From assembly GCA_020091685.1 (NCBI GenBank), contig CM034604.1, forward strand, positions 13,370,793 through 13,434,792: DNA of 64,000 nt, written 5' to 3'. The DNA is from Lutjanus erythropterus (Eukaryota; Chordata; Actinopteri; Lutjaniformes; Lutjanidae). The notes under the pieces are model-generated. The model worked only from the letters and a program-made list of their open reading frames with translations, had not been told where the DNA came from and ran no database searches. The position numbers were made by a program, and so were the translations under genes. Shown here in pieces: positions 45,229 to 59,851 of the stretch (its first letter is position 1; each line of letters begins with the position of its first letter).

Positions 45229-46332
45229 GAGCTGCAGTTTATATGAAGTGGGCTTGCGTGAGGTAAGTATCGATAGACAGTGTATTACCTAGAGTAACTC
45301 TCCAGTTTGGAGAAGCAGAGAGGAGCACCAGCATGGAAGCTAAACAATGAATTGCTGTTGACATGGTCAGCAGCAGAATGTATTTAAAAAGCCCAATCAC
45401 ACAAAAATAAAAATATATAAGCATTAGTTAAAGTGCTCACTACATTTAGAATATTTTCATCACTTTAGTTTGCTGTCAGACAGCCTTTTCTACGAGGAAA
45501 CTGCTGTTATATAAGCCAAATATCATATGTTTGTTTTTGCCAAAACAGTAATTTTACCTCAGAACACAAGTTATGAATACTTTTATAGAACACAATAGTT
45601 ATAAATATGTTTAAATACTGTTAACTTTAAATACTAATAAAACTAATAAATATTCTAACAATAATATATATTTCATTATGTTTTGATTAAGTTAGAGCTC
45701 AAAAATATACCTTCTAGCATTACAAATATTATTAAATATTAAGCATATTTTGTCAGAATTTTTGTAATATTTTATTTTGTAATATTTTGATTTAATTACA
45801 TTTTATTTATAGTTATGGTTACTTAGAACACTCAAGAAAGCAATTTTATTCTTCTTAGATCAAGTCGGCTTTGATTTTTAATTTTAAAAAATAACAATAA
45901 AAATTTCTTTTTGCAATTCCATTGCAAAGGCCACTTGAACACATTGTAACATGCATCACAATCTTTTAGAAAGCGGCTTTGAAATCAGGTATTTTAGACC
46001 GTAACAATCATAAAAAGGCCAACAAAATCTTTGAGGATGGAATATTTATTTTACATAACAATGAAAGTTTCCTGTTGGAAGCTGTCTGATGGCAGGGTGA
46101 AGTGGTGAAAATATTTTAAATATACACCTAAACTCAGAATGATTATTTTTAGGTGGGCTGTTATTAAGTGGATCAAATACCTTTTATCACTGACCCGTCC
46201 ACAGCAGTACATTGCTTATCTTCCATGCTGCTACTCCTCACTGCTTCTCCAAACTAGAGGCGTGTCGACCGCCATCATATCTCATAAATACCTCATGCAA
46301 CTCCACTTCAAATAATCTGAACTATCCCTTTA
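45229..46332. repeat. hAT-like element, duplicate of 28295-29414
   Basis: It is flanked by the same ATGTTGTT at 45221-45228 and 46333-46340. It therefore moved with the block and is not a second insertion. Confidence 0.75.
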
Positions 46333-46958
46333 ATGTTGTTAACTAATGCAAATAAAACTGCTACATATAATTATTTCCACTGGTGTTGTCTTGAGAATGA
46401 TTCTCACACTTGTTCTATACACTGCTATGAATCTGTAAATTATGTGCTTTGTGTGAAATCTAAAATGAGGCCAAGTCACATCATGTTACGCTACGTGGAT
46501 GTTGGTGATTCAGAGCTAATTCAATTGGCATACAACAGTAGAGTGTCAGTTATCTAATAAAACATCATCATCCCCATTTGGTTCATAATCAATAAGACTG
46601 TGTCAAGGGCGTGACAGGTACAGGGGATGGAGAGAGTCGGAGACAACAAGGCGGATGAAGCCGAGGTGATGAGAGTGCAGAGGGGAGAGAGACAAGGTTA
46701 ATTGTGTGCCAAATCACTGTCAAACGGTCGGCATCAAGCCTGAAAATCTTTCCATTAATTTGAATTAGGGGTGATACTGGCCCCATACCCCCTCCTTCTT
46801 CTTCCCTGTCCTTACAGCTCTGAGCTCTGTGCACGGGTCGTGTTCGGCGGCTGTGACAGCCATATTTCACCGGCATGCAGCATTGGCCTGTCCTTTAGTG
46901 ATAAGCTGTAATAGATCTACTCTCTCCACTCACTACGGTCTGTTCAAGGTAAGCACAG

Positions 46959-47345
46959 GAGAGGAGGAGAGGAGAGGAGAGAGGAGAGGAGGAGAGGAGG
47001 AGGAGAGGAGAGAGGAGAGAGAGGAGGAGAGAGAGGAAAGAAAGGAAATGAATGAAGAAAAGGAAATGAAAAGAAAAAATGAAACGGAAGAAAAAGGAAG
47101 GAAAAGAAAAAAAGGCCAAAAAAAGGAAAGGAGGTGAAAGGAAAAGAAGTGCCAAAAACAAACTAGGTGGGATGATGCAAACTAACAATAGAAAAGAAGA
47201 AGAAGAAGGAGGAGGAAGAGAAGATGAAGAAGAAGTAGACAGAGAAGATGAAACTCTGACGAGCAGCTGTGAAGAAAGAGAAAGAGGAGAGAAAGGGTGG
47301 AGAAGAAGGGTGACGAGGGAAAGAAGGGAGGGAGAAAGTGTCGTA
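46959..47345. repeat. Polypurine tract, copy 2 version
   Basis: It is collinear with 30067-30420, but the GGAGA part is rearranged into mixed GGAGGA and GAGAGG units, and the GGAAA part is shortened. Confidence 0.8.
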
Positions 47346-49001
47346 GACAGGAGCCATGAAAATGAGGCTCATTGGGAGATAAGGGGGATTAACCTTGCTG
47401 GTAATGAAGGGAGGGTGTGATGGGAGGATGGAGGAGGAAGAGAGAGAGATAATTAATGAGCTTGCCCTTCCTGTGACTCCTCGCTAGAACCCTGGTTTGG
47501 AGGCTGCGCTTCACTGGCCAGCAGGGTCCCGGGACAACTGGGGGCCAGAGAGGAGGAGAGGAGGAGGAGGAGGAGGAGGAGCGACTCCGCTCCTCTGCTG
47601 CATGGCTCCTCTGCACTGCTGTTTCACTGGATTTTAGTTCTGAAACTGCTTTTCAGTAAATTTCTCCACACTTTAATTAAGAAGTATTCACGTGTCACGG
47701 GAATTTATCTAATATAGATGTTTTACAGTCCACGATACATCACGGGTTGGGGTCTAGTGATGCTCGTTCAGAACTAGTTTGTAAGACAAGCTGTCCGACC
47801 CAGGCCACACTCGAGAGTGAAATGAAACAATAATCATCACTTAAGGGGATAAGGTCTTGTTTAAATATGGGTATAACAGTGCACACGCGGTCTCACCTGG
47901 GAAAGATTCATAGTGTTGCACCTCATGTATGTTATTCACGTGAAAAGTGACAGAAATAGAATGAAAAAATGTAGCCAGAGAGAAGTTCAATTCATCTACA
48001 CAGCTGATCAATCATGGCGTGTGGCATGAATGTCAGATTTTCAGTTTAAGAAAGTTACAGAAATGGTTTGTGAAGTCTCTCCACAATCAGATGTTGGGAA
48101 GGCGTGGGTGGAGGGTTTCTAAAGCTATATGACCACCGACAAGCACTTCTAATGGAGAACACTGGCTTCTTTAAGCTTATGAAAACCTTTTAAAATGGGT
48201 AAAATGAACGGAAAACTTGAAAGCTGCCGAGCTTAATTCTGCTTGACATTTTGAGATTATGTTTGGACTTGATATGAACTGTTAATGCGTGCTTTGGTGC
48301 TGAAAAGGTATTTGTTTACATTAAGATTTTCTTCAAGAGCAGCCCTGATTTAAAAAAAAATGTGTTGGCGTAGATACACATGTACTCATAGGAAATAGTA
48401 GAGAGTACACACACAGCTCTTAAAATTTAGACAGAAACAGGCAGTATTTTGAGGAGAACAGCTAGTTAGTTAGCAGTCAAAATCGATGTTATTTACATAA
48501 CACAATCACAATTTGTCTCAAAGGGTTTTAAAATCTTTACAGCATACAATGCTCCTATCCTTTGAGCCTCTATTTCGATAAGGAAAAACTCTCACAAGAA
48601 AAAACCTTTACCAAGGAGAGATGGAGAAACCTCAGGAAGAGGAGCAGAGAGGCATCTCTCTCTGTTTTGCTGATGCAGTGGCCAGCAGCTCCTCAAACGT
48701 AATTACATTTTTGTTTTAATTTGCTATCTTTTTGCCTTTATTCCTTTGTTTTATTTTTATTTAATCAACCAATTGATTGTTGCAAATCAATTTTTTTGTA
48801 AGTAGTAAAGGGAACTACAACTTAATCTCACTATAGAACCATGTGTTGTATAGTGTTGAATAAATTACCTTGTATCTTGATTAACCAACCAATCAGCCTG
48901 GTTTACCTAAGCAGTCCATGTTTGATGTGTGGATATTCCATCCTGCACAGAATTTGCTAACTTGCACCTGCATGGTCTAAACATAGGATGGGAACTATGC
49001 T

Positions 49002-49004
<3 letters not shown>

Positions 49005-49038
<34 letters not shown>

Positions 49039-49160
49039 CTGGCAGATTTAAAATGATACACACATGCACAGCAACAGGGGCAGATGTATATCCTCCCATT
49101 CACGAGTCTTTAGTCACACATGAAGGCTCATCACCTACCACACCCCACACTCCCTTTTAG

Positions 49161-49232
<72 letters not shown>

Positions 49233-49521
49233 CAGAACATCGCCTACACAACACGCCCACTCTCAACTCTCAGTCCTGCCAGAACACGACCACATACAGA
49301 TGATGTTTATTGACTGGAACATGCCTGCTGACATGCTGTTATATGCTATTGTATATGTCTTAGTATCAACAACAGAAATATCCCTCTTCCTTCATCCACA
49401 TCAGACTCTTCTCCCTCTTTTGTAGCAATTCCCAAGCTCCATTTCTCCTCTATCACGACTCACACTGCAGAGAACAAGTACGCGTGGGTATTCATACACA
49501 CACACACACACACACACACAC
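49005..49521. repeat. Three (CA)n microsatellites, copy 2 versions
   Basis: Tracts lie at 49005-49035, 49163-49228 and 49496-49521. They correspond to those at 32119-32647. Confidence 0.95.
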
Positions 49522-52500
49522 TTCTACTGACTGCCGCCACGGCTGCTCTTGAAGTGCAGTATCCTCCTGCATCAGTGACCAATTTGTGAACAGAAGCGTA
49601 TTCACAGCCGTCTGAGAAAGATAACATCAGGGAGCCCTTGAGACGGCAGACAAAGAGACTACTCGACTCTTTGAGCATCTCTTTAAGCAGCAAACACAAC
49701 CTTAAGTACTGATAATAATGAATGATCAATAATCACAGCTGACAGAGGCACAAAGAGTTAAGATACTATTATATGAAAGGAGACATCCATCATTCACAGT
49801 GTGATGATAAATAGCTGTATGTGTTATCACTGTTGTGTATCAGCCTCCTCAATGATGTGGGTGATACTGTACAAGACAAGTGCTCATATCTTTAACAACA
49901 ACGCATGAATTCAAACATAACAAGGATTTAAATAGATAATCTCACAAAATTCAGGTAAGCCACAAAATCAAGTTAAATGTTTTTATCCTCTAGCTCCTCT
50001 GCTGGATACAAGCAGTTAAAGCAACACAAAGTCTACAATACTAAAAGCCTAATGTCATCACTATAGTCAACATGATATATTCACAATTATGTTTTAGTTA
50101 AGTCAGAAATTAGTCATTTGTCAATTAATTTAAATATTAATTGCCATTTTTTTCAGCATATTACTTGTACTGCTAATAGTGAGGTTGTATATAAGAATTT
50201 TAATGTTGGGTTTTAGAAAGAGATTCCATGTTGGAAATACAAAATTCTTGTTATTCTACATAAAAACACACAATCTATAACTCAGTGGACTCAACAGTAC
50301 AGCAGAGTAACATCATGCTGGTACATTAACATAAATAAATATTAAAAGATGATGCTGCAGGTGTTAGTCTATATTCTTCTTGTTGTCAATAAATCTCACG
50401 ACAAGAGCAAAACCAGTAGTGAAAATACAGAAAATCTGTACTCAAGTACAAGTACTGTTACATTACTGAAATATTACTCAACTACAAGTAAAACTACTGA
50501 TGTTAAAAATAGAAATATTCTTCTCAAAATGTCAGAATACAGTTACATTTTAACCATAAACATAATACATATTTCAGTGTAACTTAAAATACAGACTTTA
50601 AAAGTACAAGTACCACAAAAGCAAAGCAGAGTAAGTAGATTAGAGCTAAGTAATGCATGCATGCATAATGCATTAGTCCATCTATCAATATTTTATGAGG
50701 CTCAGTGATTCCGACTGAAAACTTAAATCTTGAAATATGGCTGAGAAATGTGCAGTTTAATATTTTTAAAAGGCTCTGTCATTCTTTGAATTCATGAGTC
50801 AAATGGCTTATGAAATTCTGGAGGATTTCAAGTAAGTGGTAATTTGTTAAGGACTATTTTCAACTGCAGAATAATATAGATGTGGTGTGCCTGAATTTAT
50901 GGCAGCAGAATGGTGCAGTGTCAGTTGACAGTAAGAAAAATATTGAATGCTGCCAGCCTTAATCTTTAAAATAATAAATTTAAGATGACTCAAAGGAGAA
51001 GGATTGAAGTTGAAATAGAAATTCTGGAGGATTTCAATTTTCTCATAATAACGGCTAGCAAAACAAACCAGATTGTTTATAAATGTAATTGTACCCAGAA
51101 TAATTACAAAATGTTTGAGTGTCAATCGATTCCCCTGTGGTAGCAGTGTTTTCAGTGTGTTAATGTGGGAGAATCAGGGAGTATCTTGCACTCTGCTGCC
51201 CTCTGCTGGTCTGATTTAGTATTACAGAACCAGTTCATCCATTGTCAATGAAATAACTGTGAATTAAAATGATGTGGATGTTAATTTCACTGATTAAGGG
51301 ACAAAGTACAGCGAGGCTTCTGGTAATAAGATTCCTGAGGCACATATCTTGAATCTCAGTTATTAATTAGAACGACTAATCCTGACCTTAAAGCCCATCG
51401 AATATGACCTCAGAGCTGTATGCAGGCTGACAGGTTGACCCACCTGTATTACTTAGCGGAGGATTTCAGCGAACAGTTTCACTGATTTCTTGACACGTTA
51501 TTAGCGGAACTACAGATGAGGTCTTAACAAACATGAACAGGATTATTCAAGGAGCGGATTTTGGAGGGTTTCCGTGATTAATAGGCTGTGAGCTGACCTG
51601 TTTCTCGGGCCATCCTGCCGCCTGTTAGTTACAGTAATAACCATCATCTCAACATGCTGAGGAGAGCTACACACAGAGGTCTCACTGAATAGGTGGATAC
51701 CATGATATCTAAAAGAATTCTGCAAAGCCGATTACAGTATCTCAAGGCAAATATTATATTATATCTGTGTCCTATACATGTATACATTCATATCTGCATG
51801 CATAAAAGAATAGTAAGTAGGTAAAGGGAAGTATAGAAGCCATTGCTTCTTGTGAAATATTTAAAACAATGAATATAAAGGAAACCAAGAGAGTTCCTCT
51901 TATTAAATCATGCAGTGGTTTTGTGTATCTTTTATCAACTTCATCACACATCATGCATTTCCAATATGGACAGTGTATACAATATCTACTGCCACTGCCA
52001 GCCACTCCTAACTGACTTAGAGACCTCTGAAGCTCTCTTAAATAAGTAGGAGCTGAATGCTTAGGAAAAATTTATGGATGACATGGATCCTCAATTCGGT
52101 CAATTAGGACAAAATAACTCTTACTCTATGGTCTCTAAAAACTATTAAAATTAAACAGTCTGAAAATGGAAACTGAATTGAGAATTAAACTGCTCCAGAA
52201 TTCATAGACATGACGAGTCACAAGTAGATCTTAGATTATTTTAAGGGGCAGAAGCAAAAAGGTTGGAAACTACTTAAACGATTGCTTACGTCCTATTCAG
52301 TTGCATGTTTGTGTGTTTATGTTTATCATGCTGCTGTAGGCAGACTGTGGATCCCCTTACACGGGCTGGTGAGTATTTATGGCCATGTTTTCCTCCTGAA
52401 GTGAAAAGCCTCTGACCCCAAAGCTCCCCAGCCGGCAGCTCAGACCAGTGTGACCCAGTCACCTTTGACCTCAGCTGGATAGAGCCTCAACTACAAGCTC

Positions 52501-53994
52501 CAGGACCCGTGAGTCACACAGGAGCAACGCATGGAAGGAGGGATGATTTCCAGCAAAATGGATTAGTGGTGGAAGCATAATGAAATACAAACATACAGTC
52601 GGACCAAATCCCGACCTTAAGCATATTAGTGCAGTAAAGCCTGACACCCTTCTTTTTTTCCATCCTCTAAGCACTGGCAGATTTGGGCTGATTTAGACAC
52701 ATAGCCAGCAGAAATGTCTAGAAAATATAATCATAATAGGATAATAAGCTGAATAAATATACCGCAGTACTGCCGACCACACCAGTGTTTTGGCGTTGTC
52801 TCCCTTTTCGAGGAGTTTCCAGATAGTCTGTCACTGTCAGAGGAAACTTTCTGATCTAAAGTAGGAGAGACGAGAGGAGACAGGGAGCAAGAGGAAGAAG
52901 AGGAGATCAATTAGATGTCCTCAGTTATCTTCTTGTCAACTCTGAGACAGATAAACAGACAGCTGCCTGCTATAGATTAATTACACAGCACTCATTAATC
53001 TGAGCCCTGTCAGAGAGTTGTAGACCCCTACATCACATCGCTGCCCCTACCATCCCTGTTTAACAGTTTCTAGGCCTTTTCCTCTCATTAGACCGCTCTC
53101 CTGTTGTCTCATTTCTATTCACACACACGCTTTCAGCCTGTGTCTTACATTTTCAACTGTCAAGGTCAAAATGAAAATATGGATTGAAGGCATATTATAT
53201 TTTGAATGTGAATGAGTTTACTACTGTATAATATCATTATGTATTGTGCTTTGTGCTAAAATGGTGAACAAGGTAAACATTAAAGCTGCTGAACATCAGC
53301 ACGTTAACATTGTCATTGTGAGCATGTTAGCATAGTGGCATTAGCATTCAGCTCAAAGCACTGCTGTGTCTCAGCACAGCCTCACAGAGCTGCTAGCAAG
53401 GCTGTAGACTCTTAGTCTGTCACTGACTGAGAATCCTGAAATAAATAATAATTGTGAAAATATGTCAATTTCAAACATTTGTCTCCTCTATTAAATACAA
53501 TGTGTAATTGATGTATTCTGAAACAGTAGCCTTATGTTGTAATTTAGCCATTATATAATGCTATTGACAGGATAAAAATAAGTTAAAATAAATAATGTGT
53601 ACTGAGTATAGTAATGCTATAATTTATGTTATTTTATTATTTTTTTAGTATAAAATAAAAATTATATTATTTGAAGTGTTACCAATTTTAATTAAAAATA
53701 ATATAACATTCAGGTTAGAGAGGCGAGCCAGTTCAATCCCCAGACCAGCAGGATAAATCTGGATGGGGAAAGTGAAAGCTGCACTTGCCCCTCCTCATTA
53801 CCACCACTGAAATGCCCTTGAGCAAGGCCCTTAACCCCAACTGCTCCAGTGGAGCTGCTCAGTAGCCAGCAGATAAGACTGTGGTTGTACTGGGCAGCTT
53901 CCAGGTGTGAATGTGTAACTGTGTGAATGTGATCAGGCGTTCCTGCAAAAGAAAGCGCTCTCAGCGTACCTACCCTGAATAAATAAAGGTTAAG

Positions 53995-54061
<67 letters not shown>

Positions 54062-54068
54062 TATATAC
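53995..54068. repeat. Poly(A) followed by (AT)n at the right end of copy 2
   Basis: About 17 A residues lead into about 28 AT units. In copy 1 the same place has only seven A residues and TATATA before the sequences diverge. Confidence 0.9.
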
Positions 54069-57000
54069 TATATACTGATATAAAAATGAAGGGTTCCTCT
54101 GCCTGTAATATGATAAAATTAACTCAACTGTTGTTTTATTTTTTATTAAATTGTATTTTTGGAAAGACATTATTATCCTTGCACATTTATGAGTGAATGG
54201 AAATCATCAGAATAGTTCTAATAATAGAGCAAATGAGGCTCATGTCATAATATAAATGATGCTCACTCTAATCTGCTGCATAGATGGATCAAAAACGCTT
54301 TTCATTCAGTATTCTGTTCCACAATGACTCAGGAAGTGTAGGCCTATGATTTGAAAAATACTGAGCTGGGAGTTGTAGTTTAAGATCTGGCCACACGAGG
54401 ATACTGCAGGTCCAGTCATTAATTTTAAGACACACCACAGTAGCTTGTCCATAGAGATGAGGCTGATTTTCTAAAGCTGTGATTCACTTAATAGGCTGCA
54501 AATATTCACATTAAAGTCATTAAAGGTTAAAAAAAAAGCACATTAATAGTCAGTCCACAGGGCACAAAGTATTAATGTGTTCAAGTACATCAGGATTTTA
54601 AAAAGCCACCCCACAGTTTCTCATCAAGACATTGGAAAGCACCTCCAACCAATTACATATGACTGACCAGTCATCTCGAATCAGTTTTTCCTGCAACAAT
54701 CCTTCCCTATTTAAAATTCACAGCCTAGATGTCCTTCCAAAAAACCCACATTCAGACACTGAAGGATGGTTGTTAGCCAGGACATTTTGAGCTGCCCTGG
54801 CAGAGCATGGCGCACGCTGCTGAAAGCCAAAATTCCCCCGCTGACTGTGGCTCCGAAGCCTCCGCAAGAGGTGATTTGCAGAGTGTGACTGTGAATGGCA
54901 GCCGCGAGAAGAGACAAAGTAAAGAAAGCAAAGGAGGAGGAGCGGAGTGTAGGAAGGAATGAGAGGGGTCTAAATCAATGCCATCCACTTCAGCTCAGTG
55001 CCAAGAAAGACAGATGCTCTCTCTGTCTGTTTGTGTGTGCATGAGGGTGCATGCCTGTGCAGATTCGCATCAATCAGGAGCTGTTTTCCTTCAAGTCTAT
55101 TTCTGCTTTGACCAATTTAATCCTTGATCGATGTAAGACGGAATGTAATACATACTGAGTCAAATTTCAAATTAAACTTGAAATTAAACGCGCATCGATC
55201 ACGGCATCCAACTTTCTTTTCTGTCCATTAAGAAGTTGAATGAATGCCACAGTCATCGTGCATGACAGGCTGCGGCACAAATGCAGTTTGGCAGATTTGG
55301 AGCAAAGAAATACTGTACTGGATATGTGTGTGTATATGGATGTATGTGAAAATCAAAGAGGTCCTCACTGCAGACAACTGTCTCTTTTCATGTAATTAAA
55401 AAAAGAAAAGAAAAAGAATAATCAGACAGGATTTTGGGTTAGGAGAGACTGAGGATGGCTGCATCCCGTTTAGCATTTTTCTCAGTTACTCTGAGACAGT
55501 TTGGACTTGACAAATCAAACTTACATCTTTAACATTTAAAGATGATTTCTTATGATACACTGTTCACAATATTTATTTGAATAGAAGAAGTCAGATGTTG
55601 CAACTGACCTCAACCCAGGGGACTGCTGCAACATGCTATAAACACATTCAATTTCACAAATTACCTTTTGCTTTACATGTGTCTGCTAATCAGTCATACC
55701 ATTTAAAAATTATTACTTATATCATATCGTTAACAATATTTATTTGAATGGATGAAGTCAGATAAATTAGCATAGTACTGTGTAGACATACCCTGTTTTA
55801 CAATAATATTATATTATTGTTCTCTATTTAAATTTAAATATTATAGTATTTATTTATTTAGAAATATTTATCAAATAACAGTCATTGAGTTTTGGGTGTT
55901 TATGACCTAGACCATAGACCTATGTGCAGATGTTACAGATGCAAGCTCTCTTTTACAATGACAGAACACCATATGCTAGCTAGACACAGTGACCTTAACA
56001 CACTAAACATGTCACTTAGAAGAAAACAAAACAATGATTCAAACTCATAAAGTTATGATTAATTCATACAAAAGGTCAGGACAGTGTGACATAAACACAG
56101 CTCATGAAAAAGAAATTACTTTCATACCTTGAAAAGTTTTTTAAATGCAAGAGCAGATGTGTTGTCTGTCTTCCTGGTGGGGAGAGGGTCAAACTGAGCA
56201 TGTGCAGTATGACTGTCATCACTCTAGCAAGTTTTTAATTTGAGAAATAAGACTTGTTGCAACCGACCCCTGTTTCAACCATCTCTAGTCTACCCTACAG
56301 CAACTTGTAAGGAGGGGACAAGTTAGGGATTCTGGACTTGCTCCACATCTAAGCACTTGTCTAGACCTCATTCATTCTCAGTCTGGACAGTCCGCTGCCT
56401 TGGAGCTCACCCAATATCATTAATACACACTGCGATAAAACGCCTCCTCAAATTAGCAACTCTCTGCGTGCACATGTCAGAACCATAATAGCCCTCTTCC
56501 CTTTTCAATAAAGACACAGGTTTGTATTTCTGCCCCTGAAGCAAGGACTGGGTGACCCTGTTAAATCAGAAACACTATCTCTCTAAGCTCCGTTTCCATA
56601 TGTACACATACAGCAAACCCAGCAAAGATACAAAAATAACTCTGCCACGCTGTGCTTTGAGCACAAACCTGCCCGCTCTCCGGAAACATGAGAGAACAAC
56701 CTGCAATCTGTGCAGCTGTAATTCATGGTCTGTCACTGTTTAGTGTTAAATAATGCAACAAAAATAGAAAAAGTCAAATATGTGACCCTTTAAACACCTG
56801 ATCTCTGTTGTGTCAGCACAAAACAACAGAAAACAGGTACTATCTTACCTGCACCATCACTGTTTGGTCTAATATGTTCAGGAACTGCTGGCAGTGAGAG
56901 CTGAGACCTGTTGCACAGATGAATTTGCATAGCCAGCATACCAGCATGCAGCCTTGGCTCACCAGAAACACAAACAGTCGAACACCCCACCTGTAACTGT

Positions 57001-58479
57001 TTATGAATCGTCTGTGCCTGGGGTTTATACACCACCGCCTCCTCAGTCTTCACCGTTCCCACCGCCTGCCTTGGTTCCGGCCTCAGCTGCCCCCGCTTCC
57101 CCTCAGTCCTTCTTCCTGCTCCGGCCCCAACCTCAGCCGCTCCTCGCCCCCCTGCCATGACAAGTCACTCTGCCTGGCTGCAGCTGCATCCAGCCCCAAA
57201 CGATTGGAGGTCTGGGCCTCTGCACCCCACAGCAGCTATCCTCAGAGAGACCCAATGATCGAGTTTCCTCCTCTGTCACCTGCCAAAGAGCTGGTGGGGG
57301 AAGGAGGGAAGCTGTGCTCTGCTATTACTGACCCACTGACATTTACAGTAGTGCTGTACCAGTTATCACCCTGCATGTTGTCCCCATTGTCACGTGCCTT
57401 TTACTCTCAGAGTGCCAATCCATTCCTTTGTCACGCACAAACTGCAAAAGCCTTGATCCCTTCTGACCCAGACTACTATAATAATACTAAAATACTAAAT
57501 ACACAATACTAAAGATAAAACATAAATCTACAATGCTGTAGTATTCAAACAAAACAGACTTAACAAATCAAATGAAACACTTAACAGTCTTAAGTAACAG
57601 TATTTTTAAGTTTTTAACTAACAGCTCCTGGCACTACATCATGCAATTCTGGGTGCATTTTGTCGCATTATTTCCTTCTTCCAATGTGATGTAAGGATGA
57701 GATATTTTCAGTGCAGCTATAATGGGTTTGACAGCGTAGAGATGTTCAGCTACCTAAAATATCAGCCAGCTCTCTCCACCTACACTACCTACAGCACATG
57801 TAAGGCACAGCTGAATGCAAGAAGTTTAGGCATGTACTCTGGAGGCTGTCATCAGTCATTTTGGGTAATGCAAAAAAATCACAAACAGGAGTGAAAAGAA
57901 AGACAATGCAGGAGGTAGGGAAGAAGACACATTAAAATGTAAAAGTACATCTTCATTGCATAATAAGTCCTGAAATGCACAGCTCATCTGGGATTGATAT
58001 GTCTGAAAATGTGTCTATCCAAGGGTGGATTTCACCTCTAAGTCTTTATTACTGAAAATATTATGCACATACCTTATGCATATGCATGGCCTCTACTGCT
58101 TTTATAACTGTTAATTCTAATGCAAACCAGTGATGTTCACACCATGCATGTCGTACTCTCACTTGCCACATGGGTCCCTTCCATCCCCTGCAGCAGTTAC
58201 ACCACAACAACCTGACAAAAACACCCATTTATCTCTAAGTACCATCATTATCTTTAATGTCATGTTCCCTGACCTTCACTAAGAATCAGAAAACTGTCAA
58301 AGATACTTTGAATATGCAATCTAAATGCAGACAGGCATCTTTAATTTGCCCCTATCCAATCTGTCAATAATATTAATCTCATATGTTTGATTCTGTCACA
58401 TCTGCCTTCCAACATCTCCATTCCTCACTGCCCTCATCTGATTAATTTGTGGAAAACCCGATGATCAACTCAAGCCATG
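54069..58479 (-). other. pak5: Remainder of the long pak5 intron, no exon recognised
   Basis: The unique stretch 54700-55290 has moderate complexity and may include a regulatory element. At 56954-57300 a GC-rich, proline-coding stretch stands out from AT-rich surroundings but has no recognised homology. I looked on the minus strand for a CRIB-type exon and a start exon and found none. Confidence 0.4.
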
Positions 58480-58493
58480 AAACTACTATCACA

Positions 58494-59141
58494 TTAAAGG
58501 GATAGTTCAGATTATCTGAAGTGGGGTTGTATGAGGAACATATCCATAGTCTGTGTATTACTTACAGTAGACGGTGGTCAGCATGCCTCCACTTTGGAAA
58601 AGCAGAGAGGAGTACTAGCATTGAAGCTAAGCAATGTACTGCTGTGGACAGGATCAGCAATAAAGATATTACAGCCACATAGAAAAAGGTCCACTCAAAA
58701 AAAGCAGAATCAATTTAAGTGTACGCTATATTTAGAATATTTTCACTGCTTTACCTTGCTGTCAGCCTTTTCCAACAGCAAACCTTCATTCTGTAAGCCA
58801 AATATCACTCTGTCCACACCAACCAAACTCTTTAAGGAAAAACACTACTTTTAGCTTGGAGAACACGGGAATGGAATACTGGTCTGCTGCTGCCTTGATC
58901 TGTTAGTTTGTTTGTGTGATTGTATGACCTTCATGTACCAACTCCAGTGTTCTGTGAGGTGAAATAAAATTAGCGATTTTGCCAGTGGAGTCAAAAATTG
59001 GCCTATATGATGTCATTTTTCCATAGCAGAACATTGCTTAGCTTCTGGTACTCCTGCTGCTTCTCTAAACCAGCTGCTGTACACTGACTATGGATAAGTA
59101 CCTCATTCAACCCAACTTCAAATGTTCTGAACTATACCTTT
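58494..59141. repeat. Terminal-inverted-repeat element flanked by 14-bp direct repeats
   Basis: The left end TTAAAGGGATAGTTCAG through GAAGTGGGGTTGTATGAGG is the inverse of the right end CCTCATTCAACCCAACTTC through CTGAACTATACCTTT. AAACTACTATCACA (58480-58493) and AAACTACTGTCACA (59142-59155) flank it with one mismatch. It belongs to the same family as 28295-29414. Confidence 0.75.
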
Positions 59142-59851
59142 AAACTACTGTCACAGTAACTTGCCACCCACATGGCTGAAGACTGAAATTGATTTTATCA
59201 TGAAGCCATATTGCAAGTGTCACACTGCACATAATTCAAGTGGAAAATGGAAGACCTTAGGTATCGACACAAAGCTAATGTCTATTTCATTTTCAGACTT
59301 GAAGCAGTGAGGGCTCTGCTCTGCTGGAATTCGGATATCAGGAGATACAAGGGGAGGATTTGATCTTCATCCAGGAGAGGAGCGTGTTATTTGAAGAAGA
59401 GAGGGGGCATTAAAGAGAACTATCCACCTTAAAACATGATGCACATTTATTATTCCTGTGATCCCTCCAGGTTCACTTATAATCTGTGAATGTGAACATC
59501 TTTCTTCTGCTGCTTGAATTAAGAGGAATCAGCTTTAAGTTGGTCTCAGGAATCATGATGGGTTGCTCTTCCATGAAATCCTTGCTTTTTTTTACCTTTT
59601 CTCTAACTGGCTTACTGATGCTAATGTTCATACCTTGAGGGCTGTTTAATAACCCTGGGATAAAGACAAATAATTTACATAGCTTTCAAATAAAACATGC
59701 ATTGAGGTTAAAGTAGGACCGAGCTAAGATTTATCATGTAACTTTTTTTTTTTATTCTTTCTGTAGTATGTATTTGAGTGGATTTTGGTTATAACTTCAT
59801 TGGTTACTACTACTTACTACTATCATACCTTTACTCAGAATATGATAAGGG

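Larger units (their letters stand above)
39634..54010. repeat. Duplicated block, copy 2 (degraded by short deletions)
   Basis: It is collinear with 22772-37175. Leaving out the 183-bp segment at 43137-43319 it is roughly 200 bp shorter than copy 1, the loss being spread over many one- to six-base deletions, often in homopolymers or short repeats. The right boundary lies in the SINE A-tail beside an (AT)n tract. Confidence 0.95.

Noticed and set aside
58494-59143. piggyBac-type insertion, because TTAA occurs at both ends
   Set aside because: The longer 14-bp direct repeats outside, and the 8-bp duplication of the related element at 28295-29414, fit a hAT-like element better.
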